From Arthrobacter sp. H35-D1 (GTDB lineage: Bacteria > Actinomycetota > Actinomycetes > Actinomycetales > Micrococcaceae): a DNA stretch of 64,000 nucleotides. The notes below the pieces were generated by a model. That model was not told the DNA's origin. It ran no database searches and saw only the letters and a list, made by a program, of their open reading frames with translations. Both the position numbers and the translations under genes were made by a program. Location of the stretch: the NCBI RefSeq assembly GCF_030063185.1, contig NZ_JASISP010000011.1, positions 47,746 to 111,745 on the forward strand. The letters are read 5' to 3'. Of this stretch, positions 50,700 to 58,145 are shown one piece after another; position 1 is the stretch's first letter, and each line of letters starts with the position of its first letter.

Positions 50700-50823
50700 G
50701 TGGTCGCCAGACATGGGCTGAACGTAGGAAAATGTCACGAAATTGAGAATCACGGTGGTCTTGGCCTGCGCATCGTCGCATGTCAGAGCGATTCGTTGGT
50801 GACAGGCAGCTTGGGATCCTACA
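50700..50823 (-). repeat. Right terminal repeat of cargo element 4
   Basis: Inward from 50823: TGTAGGATCCCAAGCTG, TGTCACC, then GACATGCGACGATGC and finally TTCTCAATTTCGTGACA near 50742. It matches the 180-bp right ends of elements 1 and 2 over most of 125 bases, with more substitutions. Confidence 0.75.
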
Positions 50824-50873
50824 GGGGCGCAGACGGGGCAGGTGCCGGGACAGGGGCGGCGCGCCTCGGCAGT

Positions 50874-51521
50874 TCATTCCACGCGCCCTGACTCGTAGGC
50901 CCAGATGGCTAGTTCCACGCGGTTGCGGACTGCGAGCTTGGTCATCAGGGCCGACAAATGGAACTTGACGGTGCTCATGCTGATGTGGAGGGCGTCGCCG
51001 ATCTCGGCGTTTGACAGCCCCCGCGCGACGGTCAGGAGCACCGCCTCCTCCCGGCGGGTGAGGGGGTCGGCAGGCTCAGCCACTTTCATCGCGCCGGAGC
51101 GGGCAAAGCGAGCAAGCAGACGGGCGGTGACTCCGGGGTCGATGAACGCATCCCCGTTGACGGCAGCGTGGATCGCCTGAACCAGCTGCACGGTTGTGGC
51201 ACCCTTGAGCAGGAACCCCCGCACCCCGGCTTTGAGTGCTCCGTGGATGTACTCGTCTGTGTCGAAAGTGGTAATAAGCACGACGGCGATCGGGTCATCG
51301 ACATCCGGGCCCCCAAGCATGCGGGCGGCCTCAATGCCGTCCAGAATCGGCATCCGGATGTCGAACAAGCACACGTCGGGCCGCAGCCGGCGAGCCAGGG
51401 CGAGCGCTTCACGGCCATCGGAAGCTTGTCCAACAACCTCGAAGTCGGCTTGGCTGCCCAGAATCGTCGCCAGCCCGGTGCGGACAATGCTCTGGTCGTC
51501 GGCGATGAGCACGCGGATCAT
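50874..51521 (-). CDS. NarL/LuxR-family response regulator
   Basis: The protein has 215 residues. Receiver domain MIRVLIADDQSIVRTGLATI with phosphoacceptor Asp in CLFDIRMPILDG and Lys in FLLKGATT. C-terminal LuxR helix-turn-helix LTRREEAVLLTVARGLSNAEIGDALHISMSTVKFHLSAL. It overlaps the histidine kinase gene (ATGA at 51518-51521) and is its partner. Cargo element 4 inserted 50 bases downstream of its stop. Confidence 0.92.
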   Translation of the reverse strand: MIRVLIADDQSIVRTGLATILGSQADFEVVGQASDGREALALARRLRPDVCLFDIRMPILDGIEAARMLGGPDVDDPIAVVLITTFDTDEYIHGALKAGVRGFLLKGATTVQLVQAIHAAVNGDAFIDPGVTARLLARFARSGAMKVAEPADPLTRREEAVLLTVARGLSNAEIGDALHISMSTVKFHLSALMTKLAVRNRVELAIWAYESGRVE

Positions 51522-52669
51522 GGCCGCCGGATCCGATCACGCGGGAGGACGACGCGCACGTGCCAGCCACCGCCGCTGTCCGGACCGGCGGTGAGTTCTC
51601 CGCCCAGCATTCGGGCCCGTTCAGCCATCCCCGTCAGTCCGAATCCGGGCGGGCCGGACGTGAGCCCGCCACCGCCGTCGTCCTCGACGCTCAGCTCCAC
51701 CTCGGTGGTCTTGCCAGTGACGGCGACGGCGATCTTCGTTGCCCCTCGAGCGTGTCGGCGGGCGTTGGTGACCGACTCCTGAGCTATTCGATACAGGGAG
51801 GACTGCAGTGCAGGTCCCAGCCCGGTGAGATCACCCCGCAATGCCACGTGGACCCGCAGCCGGTCAGTGCCCGTCCCTGCCAGGTTCTCGATGTCAGCCA
51901 AGGTGTGCCCGGCAATGGGGAGGGCAGCGCCGCCGGGAGCACGCAGGCCGCCTACCATCATCCTCATCTCGGCTAGGGCCAGGGCTGCCTCGCCATCGAT
52001 GCTTTTCAGTGCTTGTGCGGCGTCGCCGGGTGCGGCGGAGTGGGCCAGCACCAGCCCGGCCTGAGCTTGGATGGCGATGGCGGACACGTGGTGGGCCACC
52101 GTGTCGTGCAACTCCCTGGCGAACTGTTCACGCTCCTGCAGCTTCACCCGCTCCACCAGCTGCGCACCCGCCATGGCACGGTAGCGAGCCGCCAACCCCA
52201 GGGCGGCGGCCAACAGCAGCACGGCAGCCCCGCCACCCGCCTCCTCAAGTCCGCTGCCGTCGGTTCCAACCGCGACGGCGTACTCCAGCGCCACGAGCCC
52301 GGCCCCAATGGCGATGTCGCGTGCCGGGGCCCAGCGCAACAGCGAGTAGACCATGAGCAGCACGGTCGCCGCGGTCCAGAGCACCACCGGGTCCGCTGCA
52401 AGAACTGCAGCCATGAGATCAGCCAAGAGAAGGGCGCCGAAGGACACGACCACGGCCGCCAAGGGCTGCTTGCGCCGTATCCACACGGCCACCGCAACGG
52501 CAAAGCCCAGAGCTAGAGCGGCCATGCGCCACGATACGTCAGGACGGAGGAACGCCTCCACCGCCGCCGAGGCCAGTACCACCGCGGCGACCACGTGGTC
52601 GCGGCGGATCGCACGGGGCGAGTGCTTCACGGCCGGCTCGGCCCACAACAACCTGGAAGCTGTCCACAT
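51518..52669 (-). CDS. Sensor histidine kinase (HisKA_3 type)
   Basis: The protein has 383 residues from ATG at 52669. N-terminal five or six membrane helices (residues 20-165), then dimerisation domain with the phosphorylated His in FARELHDTVAHHVSAIAIQAQ, and the ATPase domain with VEDDGGGG and GFGLTGMAERARMLGGEL. It senses a membrane signal and phosphorylates the following regulator. Typical NarX/DesK-like family in actinobacteria. Likely targets include the divergent DUF6326 gene. Confidence 0.9.
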   Translation of the reverse strand: MWTASRLLWAEPAVKHSPRAIRRDHVVAAVVLASAAVEAFLRPDVSWRMAALALGFAVAVAVWIRRKQPLAAVVVSFGALLLADLMAAVLAADPVVLWTAATVLLMVYSLLRWAPARDIAIGAGLVALEYAVAVGTDGSGLEEAGGGAAVLLLAAALGLAARYRAMAGAQLVERVKLQEREQFARELHDTVAHHVSAIAIQAQAGLVLAHSAAPGDAAQALKSIDGEAALALAEMRMMVGGLRAPGGAALPIAGHTLADIENLAGTGTDRLRVHVALRGDLTGLGPALQSSLYRIAQESVTNARRHARGATKIAVAVTGKTTEVELSVEDDGGGGLTSGPPGFGLTGMAERARMLGGELTAGPDSGGGWHVRVVLPRDRIRRP

Positions 52670-52834
52670 GCCCTCAGCATAGAGGGCCGGAACGGCAAGC
52701 TGAAGAGCCCAAGGGCCGCCGTCGACCCGGCCGATCGGCCAGGTCTTCTCGGTCCGCAAAGACGGTGTGCCCACGGCCGGGACGGAGCCAAACTGAAGTA
52801 CGGAACCGGCACCACAACGCATGGAGGAATAGTC

Positions 52835-53305
52835 ATGAACGCCATCGCCAGAACCAGCCCACGTGAGACAGGAGTCGACCGCAGGATTGTGCTCAGCGGC
52901 CTGTGGACCAGCGTCCTCTTCATCTTCGCCTATGTAGACATTTTCACTTTCTGGCGCGCAGACGCCATTGATGGCGCGCTCTCCGGTTCGGTTCCGGGGA
53001 CGGGATTGGGCATTGATCAGACGTTCCTGGTTCTCACAACGGCCTACATTCTGATCCCGAGCCTCATGGTCGCAGCATCACTGCTCGTCCCTGCCCGGGT
53101 CAATCAGGTCCTCAACCTCACCGTCAGTGTCTTCTATGCCGGCTCAATCGTGGCCACGATGATCGGCGAGAGCTGGCTCTACTACATTGCGGGGAGCGTG
53201 GTGGAGTTGGCACTGCTGGCAACCATTTCCGGCGTCGCTTGGTCCTGGCGGTCTCGACGGACGTCCGGTGCTCGGCCCGAGGCGCTGAAGCAAGCAGACC
53301 GCTGA
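52835..53305 (+). CDS. DUF6326-family membrane protein
   Basis: The protein has 156 residues from ATG at 52835 behind GGAGG. Four helices: SGLWTSVLFIFAYVDIFTFW, TTAYILIPSLMVAASLL, VLNLTVSVFYAGSIVATMIG and AGSVVELALLATISGVAW, with GESWLYYIAG, the DUF6326 hallmark. Divergent from the two-component genes, so probably controlled by them. Function unknown. Confidence 0.8.
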   Translation: MNAIARTSPRETGVDRRIVLSGLWTSVLFIFAYVDIFTFWRADAIDGALSGSVPGTGLGIDQTFLVLTTAYILIPSLMVAASLLVPARVNQVLNLTVSVFYAGSIVATMIGESWLYYIAGSVVELALLATISGVAWSWRSRRTSGARPEALKQADR

Positions 53306-53370
53306 CACGCTCGAGGTGGGCCATCGCAGCCTCTCCACGAGATCCTGCGGCGCCCGCCTCAACACAAACT

Positions 53371-53411
53371 CCCGCCAGGGCTGTGATCCGTCGGATCGCA
53401 GCCCTGGCGGG
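53371..53411. terminator. Bidirectional terminator
   Basis: 19-base arms (53371-53389 and 53393-53411) pair with a single G/U mismatch and a 3-base loop. It lies between the convergent DUF6326 gene and symporter gene. Confidence 0.85.
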
Positions 53412-53446
53412 AGCGTCAAGAACTTCCAGCGTGCCCGGGCAGGCAG

Positions 53447-54895
53447 CTAGGCGTTGACTGTTTCGCGCTTTTGGTCGATGTCCTCGCCGCTGCTGGCAGG
53501 CACCTCCGCCAGGGCCGCCGCGTCGCCGGCGTCGTTGATCTCGTCGCTGTCGTCGGCGAAAGGATTGCCGTTGCGCGGTGCGTTGTACAGCTTCTCATTC
53601 AGGATGCCTTGGCGCTTGGCGACAATGGTGGGCACCAGTGCCTGGCCAGCCACGTTGACAGCGGTGCGGCCCATGTCAAGGATCGGGTCAACGGCCAGCA
53701 GAAGTCCGACGCCGGCCAGCGGCAGTCCCAGCGTTGACAGGGTCAGGGTGAGCATCACGACGGCGCCGGTGGTGCCTGCCGTGGCGGCCGATCCCAGAAC
53801 GGAGACCAGGACGATGAGCAGGTACTGGCCCAGGTCAAGCTGGATGCCGAAGAACTGTGCCACGAAGATGGCGGCAACGGCCGGGTAGATCGCGGCGCAG
53901 CCGTCCATCTTGGTGGTGGCGCCCAGCGGCACGGCGAAGGATGCGTAGGCGCGCGGCACGCCCAGGTTGCGTTCGGTCACGCGCTGGGTCAGCGGCAGCG
54001 TGCCGATGGAGGAGCGGGATACGAAGCCCAGTTGGACGGCCGGCCATACGCCGGAGAAGTACGCCTTGATGGACAGGCCGTGGCTCTTGATGAGTACGGG
54101 GTAGACAACGAACAAGATGATGGCCAGGCCAACGTAGATGGCAATACTGAACTTGCCCAGCGAGCCGATGGTGCTCCAGCCGTAGCTGGCCACGGCGTTG
54201 CCGATCAGTCCGACGGTGCCGATCGGGGCCAGCCGGATGATCCACCACAGCACCTTCTGGATGACGGCGAGTGCGGAACCGTTGAGCTTCAGGAACGGAT
54301 CGGCGGCCTTGCCAACCTTCAGGGCTGCAATGCCGATGACAATGGCAATGACAAGGATCTGCAGGACATTGAAGCTGACGGAGGTGGTCAACGCGCCCGA
54401 CTCGGCAGCCTTGGTGGTGGCACCCAGTCCCAGGAAGTTGGAGGGGAACAGGCCAACCAAGAACGCCCACCAGTCACCGGACTTGCCGGAGTAGTCTGCC
54501 GGAGTTGCCTGGTCAGTTCCTGCACCGGGCTGGAACACCAGACCCAGCACGATGCCGACGCTGACGGCGATCAGTGACGTGATGGCAAACCACAGGAGCG
54601 TGTTCCACGCCAAGCGGGCAGCATTGGTGACTTCGCGCAGATTGGCAATCGAGGAGACCACGGCCGTGAAGATCAACGGCACGACGGCTGCCTTCAAGAT
54701 GGAGACGTAGCTTGAGCCGATCGTGGACAGCATGGTGACAAGGCCGTTGGGGTCGGTTTCGGAGTCCCCGCCAAGCTGGCGGGCGAACAAGCCCAGGACG
54801 AGGCCCAGCACAAGGCCGGCAATGATTTGTACGCCGAAGGAACTGGCCCAGCGGGGCAGCTTCGACGCTTTGGGAGTGGTCGCTGTGGAAGTCAT
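53447..54895 (-). CDS. Dicarboxylate/amino acid:cation symporter (DAACS family)
   Basis: The protein has 482 residues from ATG at 54895. Elevator-type transporter of glutamate, aspartate or C4-dicarboxylates with sodium or protons. Motifs: AVVPLIFTAVVSSIANL, the SSIGTLPLTQRVTERNLGVP re-entrant loop, GATTKMDGCAAIYPAVAAIF, and DPILDMGRTAVNVAGQAL with the Asp and Asn/Arg substrate contacts. C-terminus is acidic. Substrate not decided by sequence. Confidence 0.9.
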   Translation of the reverse strand: MTSTATTPKASKLPRWASSFGVQIIAGLVLGLVLGLFARQLGGDSETDPNGLVTMLSTIGSSYVSILKAAVVPLIFTAVVSSIANLREVTNAARLAWNTLLWFAITSLIAVSVGIVLGLVFQPGAGTDQATPADYSGKSGDWWAFLVGLFPSNFLGLGATTKAAESGALTTSVSFNVLQILVIAIVIGIAALKVGKAADPFLKLNGSALAVIQKVLWWIIRLAPIGTVGLIGNAVASYGWSTIGSLGKFSIAIYVGLAIILFVVYPVLIKSHGLSIKAYFSGVWPAVQLGFVSRSSIGTLPLTQRVTERNLGVPRAYASFAVPLGATTKMDGCAAIYPAVAAIFVAQFFGIQLDLGQYLLIVLVSVLGSAATAGTTGAVVMLTLTLSTLGLPLAGVGLLLAVDPILDMGRTAVNVAGQALVPTIVAKRQGILNEKLYNAPRNGNPFADDSDEINDAGDAAALAEVPASSGEDIDQKRETVNA

Positions 54896-54997
54896 GCCCC
54901 CACGGTAGGCGGTGCACAATAGCAGTATGAAATTTGTGTTTCCCCCTGTTACGGATCGCAGTTTTCAATGTTACGCACCTCGGGGGCCTTCTCCGTT

Positions 54998-55058
54998 CGC
55001 GAGATGCCACGTATGGTGCTCAAGATGGTGGGTTGGACGCCATATATGGCACCTCGCG
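54998..55058. repeat. 61-bp hairpin repeat, copy 1 (5' side of DUF559-like gene)
   Basis: Arms CGCGAGATGCCACGTATGG and CCATATATGGCACCTCGCG are nearly complementary. The same unit recurs at 56192-56250 on the other side of the gene. Could be a transposition end, an operator or a REP element. Confidence 0.7.
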
Positions 55059-55164
55059 ATTTTTCTCGGCTCTTCACGAGGAAGAAGCCGCGCGTTATCC
55101 ACAGTTTTGACCATTTGGGACATCTGAGGATCCATGGAGGGCAGTTCTCGGCGCTAATGGGTTC

Positions 55165-56157
55165 ATGGACAAGTTCAAACCCCTGCCCCTCCACCTCGCA
55201 ATGCGTCCCTTCACCATGGTTGAGGCCCGCCATGCCGGAATCTCTCGAGGCAGGTCCCGTCGCAGTGATCTTTGGACGCCGACGCGAGGCATTCGCGTGC
55301 CACGGGAAGCACCGTTCAGTCTCTTGGAAAGCTGCCGGGCCTACGCCGCAGTGACGTCTTCAGGTGTTGTCAGCCATCTGAGCGCTGCAACTTTGCACGG
55401 GCTCTATCTGCCTCGACGGCTTGAGCAACTAGCTGTCCTCGATGTGGCCACCCCCTCGGGCATAAGGCAGCCCAGAAGGAAAGACGTCAAAGGCCATGTC
55501 CTGTCCCTGGGGCCACATGATGTTGTACATATTGGCGGGGTGCCGGTCACGTCCTTGCAGAGAACGCTGTTGGACATCGCACCGCTGCTCACCATCGACG
55601 AACTGGTGGCCATAGGTGATCAAATAGTTTGCGAACACCAAAGGTCATTTGGGTGGCAACAATGGCCATTGGTCCAGTTGGACGTGTTGAAGCTCTATGT
55701 CGCCCAGCACGCCGGGGCACGGGGGATGCGCAGGCTGCAGGCCGCAATGGAATTGGTTCGTGTGGGCTCTGACTCACCTCGCGAGACCATGCTGAGGTTG
55801 ATCATCGCACGGTCTGCACTGCCCGGTTTTGCGCACAATGTGGAGATCAGGGATGCTGCCGGTTGCGGCAAAGTGGGGCCGGACTTGGCCTGTGAGGAGT
55901 ACAAGACGTGCATTGAATACGATGGCAAGCATCATTTCACCCCGGCGCAACAGGCCAAGGACCACGACCGGGACTTCGTGACCAAATCGCTGGGCTGGCA
56001 CCAAGTGCTGATCAACAATGATGACATCAGGACAGGAGAATTGGCGGTAGTCACTAAAATTGCGCGAATGCTCAAGTTCGGAGGATGGCCGGATCCGCAG
56101 AATCTGGCGGGTCGCTCGCTCCAGGGGCACTTGAACACGCGCAGGGACTTCGGATAG
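55165..56157 (+). CDS. DUF559/Vsr-like endonuclease-fold protein (AbiEi-type N-terminus)
   Basis: The protein has 330 residues. The N-terminus (FTMVEARHAGISRGRSRRSDLWTPTRGIRVPRE) resembles the winged-helix antitoxin-type start of AbiEi-like proteins. The C-terminal domain GPDLACEEYKTCIEYDGKHHFTPAQQAKDHDRDFVTKSLGWHQVLINNDDI has the D-x-E-Y-D pattern of the DUF559/very-short-patch-repair nuclease fold. Such genes are common in actinobacteria as lone genes of unknown role. Here it is enclosed by two copies of a hairpin repeat. Confidence 0.75.
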   Translation: MDKFKPLPLHLAMRPFTMVEARHAGISRGRSRRSDLWTPTRGIRVPREAPFSLLESCRAYAAVTSSGVVSHLSAATLHGLYLPRRLEQLAVLDVATPSGIRQPRRKDVKGHVLSLGPHDVVHIGGVPVTSLQRTLLDIAPLLTIDELVAIGDQIVCEHQRSFGWQQWPLVQLDVLKLYVAQHAGARGMRRLQAAMELVRVGSDSPRETMLRLIIARSALPGFAHNVEIRDAAGCGKVGPDLACEEYKTCIEYDGKHHFTPAQQAKDHDRDFVTKSLGWHQVLINNDDIRTGELAVVTKIARMLKFGGWPDPQNLAGRSLQGHLNTRRDFG

Positions 56158-56191
56158 CCGCTGAAACTGCCTCCCACTCGCATTTCATTGT

Positions 56192-56250
56192 CGAGATGCC
56201 ACATGTGGTGCCCATACTCGGGATGTGGACACCATATGTGGCATCTCGCG
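56192..56250. repeat. Hairpin repeat, copy 2 (3' side of DUF559-like gene)
   Basis: GAGATGCCACATGTGGTG with CACCATATGTGGCATCTC, in direct orientation with copy 1 over about 58 bases with some 14 differences. Also lies before the terminator of the DUF885 gene on the opposite strand. Confidence 0.7.
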
Positions 56251-56264
56251 GCGCTGCAGATCAA

Positions 56265-58067
56265 TTAGTCCAGCAGTGCCGCCTTCAGCGTGTCCAGTCC
56301 CACCGAACCGAGGTTCAGCGCTTGGGTGTGGAAGTCGCGCAACGAAAACTCCTCGCCGTCGCGGGCGGCGCGGGCGTCGCGGATCTCCTCCCAGAGCCGT
56401 TGACCGATTTTGTAGGACGGGGCCTGGCCCGGCCAGCCGAGATACCTGTTGAATTCAAAGTTCAGCTGGCCGGGGGAGAGGTCAAGGTTGGCCTTGAGGA
56501 ACTCAAGGCCGGCCTCCGCCGTCCACGTCTGTTGTGCTCCTGCCTGCTGTGCTCCCGTCTCTTGTTCTCCTTCCTGCGGACTGCCCGTCACGGCGATCCA
56601 CTGCGCCGGGATTTCCAGCCCCAGGTGCACGCCAATGTCAAACACCACGCGGGCCGCACGCATGCGTTGGCCGTCAAGCATGCCCATCCTGTCCCCGGGA
56701 TCGGAGAGGTAGCCCAGGCTGTCCATGAGCCGCTCTGCATAGAGCGCCCAGCCCTCGCCATGGCCGGACACCCAGCAAACATTGCGTCGCCAGTCGTTGA
56801 GCAGCCCTGATTGGTACGTTGCCGTGCCCACCTGCAAGTGGTGGCCGGGAACGCCCTCGTGGTAGACGGTGGTGGTTTCCGCCCAGGTGCTGAACGAGTC
56901 CTCGCCCTCGGGCACGGACCACCACATGCGCCCGGGGCGGGTGAAGTCCTCGGACGGGCCGGTGTAGTAAACGCCGCCGTCATGGGTGGGGGCAATCCGG
57001 CATTCAAGGGTGCGCATAATCTCCGGGATGTCGAATTGCGCCCCTGCCAGCTCCGCCATGGCCGTGTCCGAGAGCTTCTGCATCCACTGGGTCAGCGCCT
57101 GCGTGCCGTGGAGCTGCCGTGCGGGGTCGGCATTGAGCAGCGCCTTGGCTTCGGCGATGCTTGCGCCGGGTTTGAGCTGTTGCGCCACGGCCTGCTGCTC
57201 GGCAATGATCCGGTCCAGTTCGGCCACACCCCATGCATAGGTTTCCGCAAGGTCGACGGCGGAGCCCAGGAAAGTGCGCGAGGCCAGTGTGTAGCGGTCC
57301 CGGCCCACGGCGTCCGCCTCCGGTGCCAGCGGCAGCAGTTCCTCGCGCAGGAACGCGACAAGCGTCCCGTAACTTGCGCGGGCCGTCTCGGCATGGGTGA
57401 GCAGCGCCGTGGCGAGGGAGGCTGGGAGGGCGGGTCCGGCGTCGTTCGCGGAAGGGGAATCTGCGGCTGAAGAGTCCGGAGCGGGGACATCCAGGGCGGC
57501 ATCCCGAGCCAGGGTGAGGAAGAAGCCGTCGGGCGCAGCATGCCGTTCGCACTGCCCAATCACCGTTGACACCTGCCGCCTGGCCGCGACAAGGCCGCGC
57601 CCGGCACCCTCGCGCAAGGAAGCGATGTAACCGTCAATGGCTGCCGGGACGTTGGCCAGCCGGGCGGCAATGTGTTCCCACTGGGTCGGGGTGGCGGTGG
57701 GCATCAGGTCAAAGATGGCTCGAATTTCCTGGGATGGGGAGGCGATGTTGTTCAGTTCCGCCAGCGGCCAGCCGGTCTCGTGGAGTTCCACGTCCAGGCC
57801 GAGCCTTTCACGCATGGCGTGCAGCGTGGTGGTGTCCACGGCGTCCACCGGCTCCAAGCGGTCAAGCGCGGCCAGTGCATGGCGGGCGGCGGTGGCTGCT
57901 GTGGCAAGCCCGGCGGGGGAGAAGTCGCGGTACTCGCTCTCATGTCCGGGCCGGCCCAACTCCGTGGCGAAGCCGGGATCAAGTTCGAGGAGGCGTTCCG
58001 TGTACGCATTCGCGGCGGCGTCGACTGGGCTGGCGGGGCGGGACGGGAGAGTTGTGTCGTGGCTCAT
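56265..58067 (-). CDS. DUF885 putative zinc metallopeptidase
   Basis: The protein has 600 residues. The zinc-site motif HEGVPGHH (403-410) with a downstream Glu in CWVSGHGEGWALYAERLM is the DUF885 hallmark, similar to M3/M32-like carboxypeptidases. No signal peptide. Two poorly structured insertions are notable: PAPDSSAADSPSANDAGPAL near 195 and a Gln/Gly repeat EGEQETGAQQAGAQQT near 515. The role is unknown; the family occurs widely in actinobacteria. Divergent from the FUSC gene. Confidence 0.85.
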   Translation of the reverse strand: MSHDTTLPSRPASPVDAAANAYTERLLELDPGFATELGRPGHESEYRDFSPAGLATAATAARHALAALDRLEPVDAVDTTTLHAMRERLGLDVELHETGWPLAELNNIASPSQEIRAIFDLMPTATPTQWEHIAARLANVPAAIDGYIASLREGAGRGLVAARRQVSTVIGQCERHAAPDGFFLTLARDAALDVPAPDSSAADSPSANDAGPALPASLATALLTHAETARASYGTLVAFLREELLPLAPEADAVGRDRYTLASRTFLGSAVDLAETYAWGVAELDRIIAEQQAVAQQLKPGASIAEAKALLNADPARQLHGTQALTQWMQKLSDTAMAELAGAQFDIPEIMRTLECRIAPTHDGGVYYTGPSEDFTRPGRMWWSVPEGEDSFSTWAETTTVYHEGVPGHHLQVGTATYQSGLLNDWRRNVCWVSGHGEGWALYAERLMDSLGYLSDPGDRMGMLDGQRMRAARVVFDIGVHLGLEIPAQWIAVTGSPQEGEQETGAQQAGAQQTWTAEAGLEFLKANLDLSPGQLNFEFNRYLGWPGQAPSYKIGQRLWEEIRDARAARDGEEFSLRDFHTQALNLGSVGLDTLKAALLD

Positions 58068-58145
58068 GGGTCGAGCCTAGTTTGTTCCAACTCGGTTTGT
58101 TCAGCCCGGGCCACCGACTCGCGTCCAGCACACCGTGCGGGTCCA

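Larger units (their letters stand above)
47157..50823. mobile_element. Cargo element 4 (non-autonomous) with GGGGC target duplication
   Basis: The left tip TTTAGGATCCCAAATTG is followed by tandem boxes TGACACTTCTCCCAATTTCGTGACACC and TGTCACTTTTCCCAATTTCATAGCACC (starting 47176 and 47207). The right tip reads TGTAGGATCCCAAGC inward from 50823 on the minus strand, then TGTCACC and TTCTCAATTTCGTGACA. GGGGC flanks both sides (47152-47156 and 50824-50828). Cargo: two related genes with a HEPN-like domain, HicAB, a small ORF and a broken gene. No transposase. The 12-mer GCGCAGACGGGG also occurs near both flanks, which may be chance or part of the target. Confidence 0.78.

Noticed and set aside
57672..58145. 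Upstream extension of the FUSC gene
   Set aside because: Overlaps the DUF885 gene antisense and adds no membrane or family-like sequence.
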